Positions 37,824 through 48,518 of a DNA stretch of 64,000 nucleotides are shown piece after piece. This DNA comes from Synechococcus sp. WH 8020. Lineage in GTDB: Bacteria > Cyanobacteriota > Cyanobacteriia > PCC-6307 > Cyanobiaceae. The notes below the pieces were generated by a model, which did no database searches, had not been told where the DNA came from, and saw only the letters and a list, made by a program, of their open reading frames with translations. The translations under genes and the position numbers were made by a program. How positions within the stretch are numbered: the stretch's first letter is position 1; every line of letters begins with the position of its first letter. The DNA lies in the NCBI RefSeq assembly GCF_001040845.1, contig NZ_CP011941.1, positions 2,548,890 to 2,612,889 of the forward strand. Reading direction: 5' to 3'.

Positions 37824-37897
37824 GGGCATGTAGCTCAGTTGGATAGAGCATCAGATTCCGGTTCTGAGGGTCGGGGGTTCGAGTCCCTCCATGCTCG
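37824..37897 (+). tRNA. tRNA-Arg (anticodon CCG)
   Basis: The acceptor stem is GGGCATG/CATGCTC with one G-U pair, discriminator G. The D arm is GCTC..GAGC, the anticodon stem TCAGA/TCTGA encloses TTCCGGT with anticodon CCG, and the T arm is GGGGGTTCGAGTCCCTC. The length is 74 nt, with no encoded CCA. It lies between divergently placed recF and convergent acetyltransferase genes. Confidence 0.95.
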
Positions 37898-37918
37898 TCA
37901 AAGATCAGGCTCCAGCCT

Positions 37919-38380
37919 TCATCGGAGCCTCAAGCCCATGGCTCGAATCCCGCCAGGGTCAAGAATAAAACCTTGTTTTTTTAATCCCTGAAGCGCAATT
38001 GCGGGTGCGGAGATTGAAATGCTGCACCCTGGTAATTCTTTTTTCAAGCGTGCAAGCGAGTGATGCAGCAAGGCGTTCAATAGCAAGTCCTGATCGTCAC
38101 CAGGACAGGCGGCGAGGTTCCAGAGATTGGCATTCAGTGCCAGGTCGCTTGTCGCTCGAATAAAACCAACAAGAGCTTGATCGCGCTCGTCGATGATGCT
38201 GAGCTGCCAGAGGCTGCGACTGAGAGCCAAGGACCAACGCTCCAGGGGATGGGCGGGCTCACCGCAGGAGATCAGCAGAGCATTAATCGCCTCACCGCTG
38301 GGATCGGGGGCGGTTTGTAGCCGGTAATGGGCAGGCAGTCGTGGTGCCGCGGCCTGCTGTCGGAATGGAAGCGGTGACAC
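37919..38380 (-). CDS. GNAT-family acetyltransferase
   Basis: A 153-residue protein with the outline of a GNAT fold: ALVGFIRATSDLALNANLWN is beta4/5-like, and the C-terminal LKKQGFIL matches the usual 'GF' end strand. The acetyl-CoA loop Q/RxxGxG/A is poorly conserved (PGDDQDLL occupies that place), so activity is uncertain. GTG at 38380 directly abuts the ppc stop, the end of the trpE-gshA-ppc chain. Confidence 0.6.
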   Translation of the reverse strand: MSPLPFRQQAAAPRLPAHYRLQTAPDPSGEAINALLISCGEPAHPLERWSLALSRSLWQLSIIDERDQALVGFIRATSDLALNANLWNLAACPGDDQDLLLNALLHHSLARLKKELPGCSISISAPAIALQGLKKQGFILDPGGIRAMGLRLR

Positions 38381-41300
38381 TCAGCCTGTATTGCGCATGC
38401 CTGCAGCGATTCCGTTAATGGTTAGAAGTGCACCGCGCAGAAGCTCGCTACGGCTGTAAGTGCGTCCATCTACATCGCTGCTGGGCGATTCACTCATGGG
38501 TGGTTGCCGGTTTTGATCTCTCAGTCGCCGCAACAGAGCGACTTGAAGAAAACCAAGCGGAACGATCGTGCGATTGCGTAGATCAACCGAGAGCTGCAGG
38601 GCTGGATCGGCATCTAGGAGTCTCTCCTGGCCTGTGATGGCCAAGACAAGCCCCTTGGTTCGGGCGTATTCCTCAGCCACCGTCGCGTAAATCTTCTCAA
38701 ATGCCTCGTGGTGTTCAGCACTGCCCAAACTGGTCACGTAATGACGCGCCAGGTCGAGATCCACTTTGGAGAGGGTCATCTCCACTTTGGAGATCAGCAT
38801 GCGGAAGAAAGGCCAGCGCTGATGCAAGATGCGCAACAACGTGAGTTGGTCTGGATCCGCCTCCAGCTCTTCACTGAGAGCCGAACCAACCCCAAACCAG
38901 CTGGGGAGTAAAAAGCGGCTCTGAGTCCAGCCGAACACCCAGGGAATGGCCCTCAGGCTGGAGAGGTCTCGAGTCCCTGTTTTCCTTCGTGCGGGGCGAC
39001 TGGAAATCTGCAGTTTGCTGATTTCTTCGATGGGAGTGACCTGTTGGAAAAAGGCCACAAGATCAGGGTTGTCGTGCACCAAGGCTCGGTAATGGCGGCG
39101 TGAGCTCTTGGCGACCCGGGACATCAATTCATTCCAGCTGGGTGTCGCATCGAGTTGGTTGGTCACCAGGCTGTTTTGGACAACTGCGGTGGTCACTGTT
39201 TCCAGGTTGTACAAAGCCAGCTCAGGCAAGCTGTACTTCGAGGCCAGAACTTCGCCTTGCTCCGTAATTTTGATGCGTCCCTGCAGGGTGCCACTGGGCT
39301 GAGCCAAGATCGCTTGATAGGCCGGACCACCACCACGTCCGACAGAGCCACCACGCCCGTGAAAGAGACGAAGGGCAATGCCCTGACGAGAAGCCAAATC
39401 TTGCAAGGCAATTTGGGCTTGATGGATCTCCCAGTTGCTGGAGAGAAATCCTGAATCCTTATTGCTATCGGAGTACCCGAGCATGAGCTCTTGCAGCAGT
39501 AGCCCCTGGGTGCCGACCTGAGGCAGTAAATCTCGATAGAGCGGGGTCTCGAACAGTTGCTCCATCACCTCAGGCGCCCTTTGGAGGTCCTCCACGGTCT
39601 CGAATAGTGGGACGACAAGGAGGTCTGCATGGCGAGCCGAAGGATCCACCAATCCCGCTTCTTTTGCGAGTAGAAGCACCTCGAGTAGATCCGAGACGCT
39701 GTGACTCATCGAGATCACGTAGGTCCCGCAAATACGGCTGCCGAATTCATCCTGCAAACGGTGCAGCATCCGGAACACGTCTACCGTTTCCGCTGTGGCC
39801 GCAGACCAGCTCACAGCGGGAGGAATCAAAGGGCGCCGCGTTTGCAATTCCTCCATCAACCAGGCCACACGCTCGGCCTCGTCCATCTCTCCGTAGGCTC
39901 GATCTGGATTGATGTAGCGGCTTAGTTCGTCAAGTGCATCACTGTGTCGCGTGCTTTCTTGGCGGATGTCGAGACCTGCGAGTGAAAACCCGAAGATGTG
40001 CACCTGGGTGAGCAGGGTGTCGAGAGGTTCACAGCTCAGATCAGTGTTGACCAAACTGGTTCGGATTAGTTCAAGTTCGCTGCGGAACTCAGCGATCGAG
40101 CCGTAGTGGAGCGCATCACCTGGTGCGTTGCCTGGTGCACAGGACGGCAATCCTTCAGGAGGGGTTCGCCAGCCCGCATCTGCTAGTTGCTGGTTGCGCA
40201 ACTGGGTGAGACGTAGGCGCTCAAGCACAAAGCTGAGCTTGAGGCGATAGGGCTCAAGCCGGTATCGGGTCGCGCGCTCCTCGTAGACATCTGGGAAGCG
40301 CAGGCGGTCCATTTCCAACGATTCGAGCAGTGGAGCACTCACCTGGCTCCATTGCATGGAAATGCTGAGTTGATTGCGAAGGTGTTGAACGGCACTGACG
40401 TACCGGTCGAGCATTAATTGGCGCTGATAACAGGCTGTACGCCAGGTGATCTCAGTGGTGACTGACGGGTTCCCATCCCTGTCGGATCCCACCCATGATC
40501 CAAATGTGCAAAACGATGAAGAGGGAACCTTGACGTCTGGATAGCTCGCAGCAAGGGAAGCGACGATCCTGCGCCGCAGCTGCGGCATGGCATTGAACAG
40601 AACCTGCTGGAAATAATGGAGGGCGTAGTCCACTTCATCCAGAACTGATGGCTTGAACTGATGGAGCTCATCGGTTCTCCACCAAAGTCGGATCTCTTCT
40701 TCAAGCTGAAGTCGCACGCTGTCAGTAGCCCCTGAGGGTGTCATTGGCTGCGTCTCAAGTTGCTGCAGGAGACTGGCAACGCGCCGCTGTTTATGGCGCA
40801 CGGTATGTCGCACGATCTCCGTGGGGTGTGCCGTGAAGACCAAACGGATATCAAGTTCTTGGAGCAAAGACTCCAGCTGTGCTGGGGGAACGTTGAGACG
40901 TCTCAGGCGCTCAAATAATTCTCTAAACGTTGCCGGTTCGGTCTGGGTCGCCAGAGGCGGAGCAAATGGATCCACTTGCTCTGCTTGGTCCTGTGATCGA
41001 TTAATACTCTCGAGATACGTGTCCTCTTCGATGCGTTGTTCCAGGATGTTGACAAGCTGGAAATACAACGAGAATGCTCTTGCTGCAGCGATGGCCTCGG
41101 CAAGATCCATCTCCTTGATGAGATCAATCAGTGCATCGGTTCCAGCGGGATGCTCGCCAGGAAGGACCGGATCACTGAGCTGCTTCATGAGCAGGAGTCT
41201 CTCGGCCTGCTCCGGTGGACATTCGCTGCGCAGAACGGTTTGCCAAAGGTCTTCAACAAGAGCAAGGCGTTGTTGCAGGAGCTGACCATCAGCGGCTTCA

Positions 41301-41392
41301 TTGCCATCAGCCCTGGGCTGTGTGCTCTCAGGAATCAGGGCTGAGGACGAAGGCATCGATGGGAAACCGCTATCAGATGGAGTCATGATCAT
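38381..41392 (-). CDS. ppc: Phosphoenolpyruvate carboxylase
   Basis: Fixes bicarbonate onto PEP to make oxaloacetate, the main anaplerotic step in cyanobacteria. 1003 residues: catalytic H189 in [29 protein letters not shown], the glycine-rich loop [13 protein letters not shown] and the conserved C-terminus [13 protein letters not shown]. No plant-type phosphorylatable serine motif is seen at the N-terminus. It overlaps gshA by 4 nt, so the two are coupled. Confidence 0.97.
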   Translation of the reverse strand: MIMTPSDSGFPSMPSSSALIPESTQPRADGNEAADGQLLQQRLALVEDLWQTVLRSECPPEQAERLLLMKQLSDPVLPGEHPAGTDALIDLIKEMDLAEAIAAARAFSLYFQLVNILEQRIEEDTYLESINRSQDQAEQVDPFAPPLATQTEPATFRELFERLRRLNVPPAQLESLLQELDIRLVFTAHPTEIVRHTVRHKQRRVASLLQQLETQPMTPSGATDSVRLQLEEEIRLWWRTDELHQFKPSVLDEVDYALHYFQQVLFNAMPQLRRRIVASLAASYPDVKVPSSSFCTFGSWVGSDRDGNPSVTTEITWRTACYQRQLMLDRYVSAVQHLRNQLSISMQWSQVSAPLLESLEMDRLRFPDVYEERATRYRLEPYRLKLSFVLERLRLTQLRNQQLADAGWRTPPEGLPSCAPGNAPGDALHYGSIAEFRSELELIRTSLVNTDLSCEPLDTLLTQVHIFGFSLAGLDIRQESTRHSDALDELSRYINPDRAYGEMDEAERVAWLMEELQTRRPLIPPAVSWSAATAETVDVFRMLHRLQDEFGSRICGTYVISMSHSVSDLLEVLLLAKEAGLVDPSARHADLLVVPLFETVEDLQRAPEVMEQLFETPLYRDLLPQVGTQGLLLQELMLGYSDSNKDSGFLSSNWEIHQAQIALQDLASRQGIALRLFHGRGGSVGRGGGPAYQAILAQPSGTLQGRIKITEQGEVLASKYSLPELALYNLETVTTAVVQNSLVTNQLDATPSWNELMSRVAKSSRRHYRALVHDNPDLVAFFQQVTPIEEISKLQISSRPARRKTGTRDLSSLRAIPWVFGWTQSRFLLPSWFGVGSALSEELEADPDQLTLLRILHQRWPFFRMLISKVEMTLSKVDLDLARHYVTSLGSAEHHEAFEKIYATVAEEYARTKGLVLAITGQERLLDADPALQLSVDLRNRTIVPLGFLQVALLRRLRDQNRQPPMSESPSSDVDGRTYSRSELLRGALLTINGIAAGMRNTG

Positions 41393-42534
41393 CCCAAAGC
41401 ATCAGCCAGGGATCTGTCGATCAGCTGTTCTTCCTGTTCCATCGCAAGAATTCCAGTGCGGAATTCCTCTTCAAGGCTGCGTCCGCTCTCGATCCCTTTG
41501 AGCCAACGCATGGCTTGATTCCCTTCCGCAAGAACGGATTCGAGAGGGAGCAGGCAGGACGCCATTTCAAGCTCATGCGCTACGGGCATCACGGCATTGA
41601 TCAGGTCCCTCAGCCAGTCGCGACATAAACGTTGGCGACCATCACGCCAATCCAGCAACTGCGCATCGAGGCTATGCCTAGCCGCAGCGGTGTCGTTGTT
41701 ATCACTGAGCACCATGAGCTGATCGGCGCTCAGGTCACTTGCCTTGAAGGGGTCGAGTTGATCGGGCTTCCGCAGCAACATCATCACTCGCAGTTCCATC
41801 AGGGCTGTTATCGCCAGCAGCAGATCTGGATTGGTGACTAAATCGCAGATTCGTAGCTCGAGCCGATTGAGGTCAAAGGGCCGTTTTGGACCATTGGGAC
41901 GGACTGATGTCCAGAGATGGCGCACGTTGTGCATGCGCCCTTCCATCAGTTGAGTGTCAGTCCATTCCACGAAATGCTCTAGATCGCGAAACAGGGGAAC
42001 GTGTTTGGGAGTGAGGGGGAATTGCAGCCAACGTTGTGAATGGACGCCAGTGATCTGGCCGTTGAGAAAGGGTGAACTGGCGCTCAGAGCCAGCAGAAGG
42101 GCGGCTTCACAACGCACAAGCCGAAGAGCTGCAAATAAATCGGCCGGTTCACTGATCCCCAGGTTGATATGAATGCTGGCCGTGACGACAGTGGTGCCGT
42201 AGGTGGCTTCGATGAGGTCGTGATAAGGGTCATTTGGATTGGATCGTTCAAATCGCGTGGCATCTCCCAACGTGAGAGTGCTGCCTGGGAGCAAGGTGAG
42301 ATCTCGTTCTTCAAGCCATGTCCGTAGGCGCCGGCGCGGGGCCAGAAGGGCCTCTTTGAGTTTTCCGTAATCGGATTCAGGCTCTGTGATGTATTCCAGA
42401 TTGCGGTGATCGGGTTCAACGCAAAATTCAGTCAGATCCTGCTTGACCAGCTCTGCTACACCAACATTTTCACCGGTTCTCCGACCGGTGAACAGCTCCA
42501 CTTCAAACCCTTTGAGTCTGAGCTTTTGGATCAT
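41389..42534 (-). CDS. gshA: Glutamate-cysteine ligase, cyanobacterial type
   Basis: First enzyme of glutathione synthesis. 381 residues begin [20 protein letters not shown], typical of the cyanobacterial GshA family (related to the carboxylate-amine ligase group), with [20 protein letters not shown] and TASIHINLG as active-site segments. It overlaps trpE and ppc by 4 nt at each end. Confidence 0.92.
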   Translation of the reverse strand: MIQKLRLKGFEVELFTGRRTGENVGVAELVKQDLTEFCVEPDHRNLEYITEPESDYGKLKEALLAPRRRLRTWLEERDLTLLPGSTLTLGDATRFERSNPNDPYHDLIEATYGTTVVTASIHINLGISEPADLFAALRLVRCEAALLLALSASSPFLNGQITGVHSQRWLQFPLTPKHVPLFRDLEHFVEWTDTQLMEGRMHNVRHLWTSVRPNGPKRPFDLNRLELRICDLVTNPDLLLAITALMELRVMMLLRKPDQLDPFKASDLSADQLMVLSDNNDTAAARHSLDAQLLDWRDGRQRLCRDWLRDLINAVMPVAHELEMASCLLPLESVLAEGNQAMRWLKGIESGRSLEEEFRTGILAMEQEEQLIDRSLADALG

Positions 42535-44063
42535 GTCCCTGAATCCTCAAGGCAAGCGAGAGCTGTGAGCATGGCGCGGGCCTTGTTCAGGGTTTCTTGA
42601 TACTCAGACGCGGGGTCGGAATCGGCGACGACGCCAGCGCCGGCCTGTACTTGAATCTTCCATCCCCCTTCAGGGTGAGGACGGACCACCATCGTTCGAA
42701 TTGTAATAGCCGTGTTGAGAGCGCCGGCTAGATCTACAGAACCGTAGACGCCAGAGTAAGGCCCTCGAGCATCGGGTTCGAGCTGATGAATGAGCTGCAT
42801 GGCCCTGATTTTTGGTGCGCCGCTCACTGTTCCTGCCGGGAACGAGGCCATCAGTAAATCCCAGATGTCTCGACCTTGGGCCAATCGTCCTTCAACTTGG
42901 CTCACGATGTGCATGACATGGGAGTAGCGCTCGATCACCATCAGCTCCTTGACATCCACCGTGCCCGCAGTGCAAACCCTGCCTAAGTCATTGCGGCCAA
43001 GGTCAACCAACATCACGTGCTCAGCCCGTTCTTTGGGATCAGCAAGCAGATCGACTTCAAAATTTCGATCTTCTAACTCATTGCGCCCGCGAGGGCGTGT
43101 GCCGGCGATGGGTCTCAGGCTGGCACGAATACCCCCCTGGTCTGGTTCTGCTTTGACCATGACTTCAGGGCTTGAACCAATCAGGTACCAATCTCCGAAA
43201 TCAAAGAAGGCCATGTAGGGAGATGGATTGACCATCCTCAAGCTTCGGTAGACCTCTAAGGGGGGATGAGAAACGCGTGTTTCCAGTCGTTGGCTGATGA
43301 CGAGCTGGAAGGCATCTCCTGCGGCGATGTGTTCTTGGGCCGTGGCAACGGCTTGTTGATAGTTCTCAGGAGATCGATTGCTTTCAGTTTCTGGTGTGGG
43401 CCTTGCCGCAGGTTTCCAGCCCAGAGGACGGACCTGCGGCAGAGGCGAAGCCATGCGGTTCTCAAGCATCTGGATGCGACCCATGGCACCATCCCAGGCT
43501 TGATCTGCGGTCTTGGCCGCGGCCCTGGTGCTGCTCAAATCCCCGTAAGCGACTGCAGTGATCAGACGCTTCACTTGATCGATGATCAAGATGCTGTCCA
43601 TCAACATCCAAACGCCGTCAGGTGGGGCGTTTTCGTCGGCTTGATGGACGGGAACGCTGGGTTCGATCCAACGGATGAGCTCATATCCCCACATCCCATA
43701 CAACTGCCCTAGGGGTGGAAGCCCTGGGAGAGAGACGGGCTTATAGGCATTCGTGCATTCACGAAGAACCTCGAGTGGATTGCCTTGAAAGCTCTCTTCG
43801 TAGCCATCTCTCCAGCGGCGCGTCAGAACGTCCCCTCTGGCTGAGAGCGTCCACAAAGGATCACAGGCAATCACACTCCAGCGTCCAAGGTTCTCGCCAC
43901 CTTCGACGGATTCGAGTAAGACCCCAGGCGGGTGGCCCTCACCGACCTTCAACCAGGTGGTGAGAGGGGTTTCTAGATCAGCGGGCCAGCTATGGGCTAC
44001 GGGGATAAACGTTGCACCGCAGCGAGCTGCTTCAAAAAAGGCGGAGCGGTCGGGGCTGAGCAT
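42531..44063 (-). CDS. trpE: Anthranilate synthase component I
   Basis: Makes anthranilate from chorismate with a TrpG partner (not here). 510 residues: LLESVEGGENLGRWS is the tryptophan feedback-site element near the N-terminus; chorismate-binding motifs include GTRPRGR, DLGRNDLGRV, SHVMHIVSQVEG and MASFPAGTVSGAPKIRAM. It starts 47 nt after psaD on the same strand and may be partly transcribed from the psaD promoter. Confidence 0.95.
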   Translation of the reverse strand: MLSPDRSAFFEAARCGATFIPVAHSWPADLETPLTTWLKVGEGHPPGVLLESVEGGENLGRWSVIACDPLWTLSARGDVLTRRWRDGYEESFQGNPLEVLRECTNAYKPVSLPGLPPLGQLYGMWGYELIRWIEPSVPVHQADENAPPDGVWMLMDSILIIDQVKRLITAVAYGDLSSTRAAAKTADQAWDGAMGRIQMLENRMASPLPQVRPLGWKPAARPTPETESNRSPENYQQAVATAQEHIAAGDAFQLVISQRLETRVSHPPLEVYRSLRMVNPSPYMAFFDFGDWYLIGSSPEVMVKAEPDQGGIRASLRPIAGTRPRGRNELEDRNFEVDLLADPKERAEHVMLVDLGRNDLGRVCTAGTVDVKELMVIERYSHVMHIVSQVEGRLAQGRDIWDLLMASFPAGTVSGAPKIRAMQLIHQLEPDARGPYSGVYGSVDLAGALNTAITIRTMVVRPHPEGGWKIQVQAGAGVVADSDPASEYQETLNKARAMLTALACLEDSGT

Positions 44064-44110
44064 GAGGAGATTGTTGCAGCCGACCGCTGGGCATCATGGC
44101 CGAACTTTGG

Positions 44111-44542
44111 TCAGGAGTCGTAGGTGTTGCGACCGCTGAACTTGATATTGGCAGGATTGCCGTTCGCTCCGATACTTCTTGGGTTGTGTCCAACAATCGG
44201 ACGTCCCTCGTTGACTTTCTCGGGGAAGACGCCATCCGCTGGATGCAGGAACTCGGTGTCGCCACCAGGGAAGATCCGATAGATCTTGAAGTCCTCGATC
44301 CGAGGCTTGAATTTGGTGCGGAGTTGGGTGCCCAAAGCCAAGCACTGTTCCTTACGTGCGAAATACATGATGTTTTCGCCAGAAGACATCATGGCGGCTC
44401 CACCTGTGGGGAGCTCGAAGGCTTGCTCGCTCGTGCTGGTCCAGGTGATCGCGTACTTCTCTTCAGTTTCCGCGGAGTTGAGCAGGCCGCCGGTGCTGCC
44501 GATGTACTGGGGAAGCTGACCGGTTAAGGCGGATGCTGTCAT
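44111..44542 (-). CDS. psaD: Photosystem I reaction centre subunit II
   Basis: The peripheral stromal subunit that docks ferredoxin and stabilises PsaC. 143 residues begin [20 protein letters not shown], with [14 protein letters not shown] and [23 protein letters not shown] 44542 gives the standard length. The 94-base gap to the upstream kinase gene should hold its promoter, since PSI genes are strongly expressed; I see no unambiguous -10. Confidence 0.97.
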   Translation of the reverse strand: MTASALTGQLPQYIGSTGGLLNSAETEEKYAITWTSTSEQAFELPTGGAAMMSSGENIMYFARKEQCLALGTQLRTKFKPRIEDFKIYRIFPGGDTEFLHPADGVFPEKVNEGRPIVGHNPRSIGANGNPANIKFSGRNTYDS

Positions 44543-44636
44543 AGCTGACCTCGAAATTCGGCATGCCGTGATGTCCAGAAAATTAGCATTGGGCATCGGG
44601 CCTGATCGCCGTTCTGGCCTGGAATCTTCACACCCG

Positions 44637-46049
44637 TCAACAATGCGGGGCCAAAGGGAAAAACACGGTTAAACCCCGATCCCGTCGCTGGGTGAGCCGG
44701 CCACCCAGTCGGGCGAGTAAGCGCCGCGTCGCGGTCTGACTGAGCTGCAAACTTCCCGTGTCTGGATTCCAGCTCAGCACGGGACCAAGCTGGGCGATTG
44801 GTTCTGGACTGGCGAGCCCCTCTCCACGTTCTGCAGGATTTTGGCCGTGAAGTTGCAACTTGAGACGAGCTCCCGCGGGTTGAAGGGTGAGAACGAGCTG
44901 GCTTCCGCTGGGAAGCCCTCGACTGCAGCGATCCACCAAGCCTCCCAGCATTGGTTCCAGGCGACTTGGATCGCTAAGAACGGATGGAAGATTGCTGGCG
45001 ATTGCAAGGCTCAGTTCAATGCCCCGCCGCTGGAGCTGCTGTTCCCAGGAGGGCGTCAACAGGCCGATCATGCTGCCTAGATCAGTCTGAGCCAGAACAG
45101 AGGGACTTTCTGGCTGGCGCTGTAGTTCTGCCGCCTGAAAGATCAGGCCGAACCGGTCAATTTGTTCGCTGCATTCGGTGTCGATCATTTCAAGGCGCTT
45201 GATGGCGGTCTTGGGCAAGTCATTGCGCCGGAGCAAAGATCGGATCAGGGTGCGAATCGTTGAGAGAGGTGTGCGCACTTCATGGGCGATTGCCTCAAGC
45301 AAGGACAACTCTTCATCGGCCTTGCTCGCCGCCAATCCCTGTTCAATCGTCGTTTGTGGCTGCTGATGGCTCTGGGCGGGAGCTGATGTCGACGCCTGCA
45401 ACGTCACGGTGGGTGCCATGCTCGCAAGTCTTACGGCCAGGCTTGGCCAAAACGTTTGCCCCAGGGCACTGCTGCTTTCCAGCGGGCCAAGCGCCTCGAG
45501 GGCTTGATGAAGAGCCAGGGCTTGATCGGGGGCATCCAGTTTCAGCCTCTGTTCAATGAGGCCAAGCACGCTGCCAAGGGTTTCAGGCTCACTGCGCATG
45601 AGCAGCTGACGTTGGCTTGGGCCTCCATGAAGGGCTAGGGCGATTTGCACTTTGGCCGTGATGACAACCAAGAGCGGGTCATGGCTGTCGTCTTCGTGGA
45701 GCGGTAGACGTCTGAAGGTCGATGCTTTCAACGACTGGGTTGCTCCTCCTTGGCTCTGGCGAGCTCTTAAGAGGTCTGGAGGGAGGAGGCTTGTGCTGGG
45801 TGATGTCAGCGCTCCGAGTGCCTGAGGTGCCCAGACCCACCCCTGCAGGCTGTTCAGAAGTTGGGGTGCATAGAGGGCCGGTAGGGGGGCCGCAAGCCAC
45901 ACTCCAGCTGGTGTTTCTTCGTTCAGTAGGAGCGTTTCCTGAAGCGTTTCCAACGCAGCCCACCACATGCGCCGAGCCGTCGAGTCATCGGAGCCTCCCG
46001 AGCTCACTCCCTGCGCCATCTGTTGGTGAATGGTTTGGAGCAACATCAC
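44637..46049 (-). CDS. Histidine-kinase-like protein with degenerate ATPase domain
   Basis: A 470-residue protein with a GAF-like or novel N-terminal region (about 1-200), a HisKA helix pair with H256 in [14 protein letters not shown], and an HATPase-like C-terminal domain. The N-box asparagine is not evident ([15 protein letters not shown]) and no DxGxG G1 box is seen ([14 protein letters not shown]), so ATP binding is doubtful. No transmembrane helix or response regulator is adjacent. It follows rodA by 4 nt and precedes psaD. Confidence 0.7.
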   Translation of the reverse strand: MMLLQTIHQQMAQGVSSGGSDDSTARRMWWAALETLQETLLLNEETPAGVWLAAPLPALYAPQLLNSLQGWVWAPQALGALTSPSTSLLPPDLLRARQSQGGATQSLKASTFRRLPLHEDDSHDPLLVVITAKVQIALALHGGPSQRQLLMRSEPETLGSVLGLIEQRLKLDAPDQALALHQALEALGPLESSSALGQTFWPSLAVRLASMAPTVTLQASTSAPAQSHQQPQTTIEQGLAASKADEELSLLEAIAHEVRTPLSTIRTLIRSLLRRNDLPKTAIKRLEMIDTECSEQIDRFGLIFQAAELQRQPESPSVLAQTDLGSMIGLLTPSWEQQLQRRGIELSLAIASNLPSVLSDPSRLEPMLGGLVDRCSRGLPSGSQLVLTLQPAGARLKLQLHGQNPAERGEGLASPEPIAQLGPVLSWNPDTGSLQLSQTATRRLLARLGGRLTQRRDRGLTVFFPLAPHC

Positions 46050-46053
46050 TGGC

Positions 46054-47325
46054 TCATCGGTTTAGGGCCCGTTTGGAGCGCCTCGATACCGAAAGACATA
46101 GCCCCAGAGCTATGAAATTCACGACCATTGCACTTCGGCCGTAACTCATAAATGGAAGGGGAATACCCGTGACAGGACCCAGGCCAATGGTCATGAAGAT
46201 GTTCACGACAACTTGAAACATCAGCATGGTGGCGACGCCAATCACCACGAGCGATTCGAAGTCAGAACGGCTTTGCCCAGCCACCTGAAGCAGGCGACCC
46301 ATCAAGAGTGCAAATCCGATAACAACCAACATCGTGCCTAAGAATCCTGTTTCTTCTCCGAGAGCACTGAAGATGAAGTCTGTGTGCTGCTCAGGAATAA
46401 AGCGCAATTTCGTGAGTTGCCCTTGTAGGAGCCCCATCCCGAACAATCCTCCCGAGCCAATTCCAACGGTGCTTTGCAGCAGGTGGTAGCCGCCTCCCAG
46501 GGGATCTTTCGCTGGGTCGAGAAACAGCACGAGGCGATCACGTTGATAGTCCTGCAAGCCGTGCATCCACATCCATGGGGTGATGAGGGCCGCAGCAGAT
46601 TGCACGATCATCACGAGTGCAAGTGCCACCCGTTTCCATGGCAACGATCGGTAGGAAATGATCATGGTTAACGGGATCCAGGCAGCCAGTCCCCAGGGGA
46701 ACAGTCCAGCGAGCAAGGCCGTAGCCAAGGGTGAGAGCAGCAGCACGAGCCACTCAATCGGCATGCCAGACCAATAGAGCATCGTGAGCAGCAGCGCTCC
46801 AAAGACGAGCGATGTTCCGAGGTCGGGCTGGATAAACACCAGCAACCAAGGAATCGAGATGATCCCCAGTGGACGCAGCAGATCGACGGGCCTTTCGACA
46901 GGGTGCCGATCGAGTACCGCAGCCAGCAACAGAATGGCCGACAATTTTGCGAACTCCGACGGTTGCACGTGCACCCCGCCGATGCTGATCCAGCGTTGAG
47001 CGCCCAGAGCAGTGGTGCCGATCAGGCGAACGGCGACCAGGCTGATCACAGTGATGGCATAGATCGGAATCAGCAGTGGTTTTAGCCGCAGCAATGGCAG
47101 CCTCGCTGTTACGAGAGCGATCACAACGCCGACAGCGGCCGTGATCCAGTGGTGATACCAATCGGCGTAATCAGCTTGGCGCTGGGTGCTTGCGATTAAG
47201 AGACCCGCCACCATCACCATGGCGAGGGGGACACCCCACAACACCGGTTCCTTGAGTTGCCAGCCTTTGCGTCGCCGGTTGAGGGTGAACAGGCTGTGTT
47301 CACGACTCATCGGGCCAATTTTCAT
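46054..47325 (-). CDS. rodA: Rod-shape/elongation SEDS protein RodA
   Basis: A peptidoglycan glycosyltransferase of the SEDS family working with a class B PBP. 423 residues, about ten membrane helices. Conserved segments are WISIGGVHVQPSEFAKL, FIQPDLGTSLVFGALLL, EQHTDFIFSALGEETGFLG and GIPLPFMSYGRSAM. It follows mrp by 2 nt. FtsW is the alternative assignment; the LP(F)MSYG end and length fit RodA. Confidence 0.9.
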   Translation of the reverse strand: MKIGPMSREHSLFTLNRRRKGWQLKEPVLWGVPLAMVMVAGLLIASTQRQADYADWYHHWITAAVGVVIALVTARLPLLRLKPLLIPIYAITVISLVAVRLIGTTALGAQRWISIGGVHVQPSEFAKLSAILLLAAVLDRHPVERPVDLLRPLGIISIPWLLVFIQPDLGTSLVFGALLLTMLYWSGMPIEWLVLLLSPLATALLAGLFPWGLAAWIPLTMIISYRSLPWKRVALALVMIVQSAAALITPWMWMHGLQDYQRDRLVLFLDPAKDPLGGGYHLLQSTVGIGSGGLFGMGLLQGQLTKLRFIPEQHTDFIFSALGEETGFLGTMLVVIGFALLMGRLLQVAGQSRSDFESLVVIGVATMLMFQVVVNIFMTIGLGPVTGIPLPFMSYGRSAMVVNFIALGLCLSVSRRSKRALNR

Positions 47326-47327
47326 GC

Positions 47328-48404
47328 TCAGCTGATCGCTTGAAGGCTGTTGCCAACTGTCTCAGCCAACTCTTTGAAGGCTTGAGCACTGGCGGAGTCG
47401 GGATGGCTGATGCTGATGGGCTGGCCTTGATCGCCGCCCTCCTGCACTGACATTTCCATCGGAATCTGGGCCAAGAGAGGAACGTCGAAGGCGTCTGCCA
47501 AGGTCTTCCCTCCTCCCGATCCAAACAAGGCATAGCTCCTGTCGGGCTGATCTGGTGGGATGAAGGCACTCATGTTCTCGACGACGCCAAGAACCGGAAC
47601 CCCCATCTGAAGGAACATGGCCAAGCCACGCCTGGCATCTTGTAAAGCCACCTTTTGTGGTGTGGTCACGATCACCACTCCGGCCATCGGCACGGCCTGG
47701 GCCAGGGACAGTTGGGCATCGCCAGTTCCGGGAGGAAGATCCACGATCAGGACATCGCGCTCGGTCCAGTCCACTTGGTAGAGAAATTGTCGAATAATCC
47801 CGTTCAGCATTGGTCCGCGCCAGATCACGGGTTGGTTTTCTTCGATCAATAACCCCATCGAGACCACGGCGACCCCGCAGCTTTCCAGTGGGATCATTCG
47901 CTGATCTTCACCAGAGCCACTGACCTCAGGGCTTTGATCGGCAACACCAAACATGATCGGGGCGTTGGGCCCGTAGATATCGGCATCGAGCAAGCCAACA
48001 CGAAGTCCCTGTTTTGCTAGTGAGCAAGCAAGATTGACCGCCACTGTGCTTTTGCCGACCCCTCCTTTTCCACTGCTAACGGCAATCACCTGTTTGACAC
48101 CAGGGATGGGCTGGCGTTCGGCTGGTTGGCCATGGCCGGCTTGACCAATGCCACCTTGAGACGGTGGGGTGCCAACTTCAATTTGAACGTCCTGAATGGC
48201 TTCAAGGGCTAGCAGGCGTTCCCGTGCTTCAGCGACGATGCGGTCCCGTTGACCTTGGGCAAAGCCAGGGAGATTGAGGCGGAGCACTGCCCGGGGTGGA
48301 TCAATGCGTACGCGATCGAGCCAACCGAGATCCACAACAGACCGATTGCTGCCTGAATCCACAATCCCTTTCAGCAACTCAGCTGCCTGTTCTGCTGTGG
48401 CCAT
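47328..48404 (-). CDS. mrp: Mrp/NBP35 iron-sulphur carrier ATPase
   Basis: A cytosolic P-loop ATPase that carries Fe-S clusters to target proteins. 358 residues: an N-terminal DUF59 domain (about 1-80) and a ParA-like domain with the deviant Walker A GKGGVGKS at 112-119, DADIYGPNAP and VDLPPGTGDAQLSL. The C-terminal CxxC found in some relatives is not seen. It is divergent from hemF by 114 nt and heads mrp-rodA-kinase. Confidence 0.92.
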   Translation of the reverse strand: MATAEQAAELLKGIVDSGSNRSVVDLGWLDRVRIDPPRAVLRLNLPGFAQGQRDRIVAEARERLLALEAIQDVQIEVGTPPSQGGIGQAGHGQPAERQPIPGVKQVIAVSSGKGGVGKSTVAVNLACSLAKQGLRVGLLDADIYGPNAPIMFGVADQSPEVSGSGEDQRMIPLESCGVAVVSMGLLIEENQPVIWRGPMLNGIIRQFLYQVDWTERDVLIVDLPPGTGDAQLSLAQAVPMAGVVIVTTPQKVALQDARRGLAMFLQMGVPVLGVVENMSAFIPPDQPDRSYALFGSGGGKTLADAFDVPLLAQIPMEMSVQEGGDQGQPISISHPDSASAQAFKELAETVGNSLQAIS

Positions 48405-48518
48405 GCAACTGTTGCTTTGGTGTGGATCCTAGGGGCGCTGCCCATGACAGTCCTTCACACATGCTTGTCGGGACCTCTGTCAGGCTGAAAGGGTCGATTG
48501 ATCGTTGATCGCCAGTTC

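Noticed and set aside
44096-44527. A 143-codon plus-strand frame opposite psaD
   Set aside because: It is the antisense shadow of psaD, whose identity is certain.
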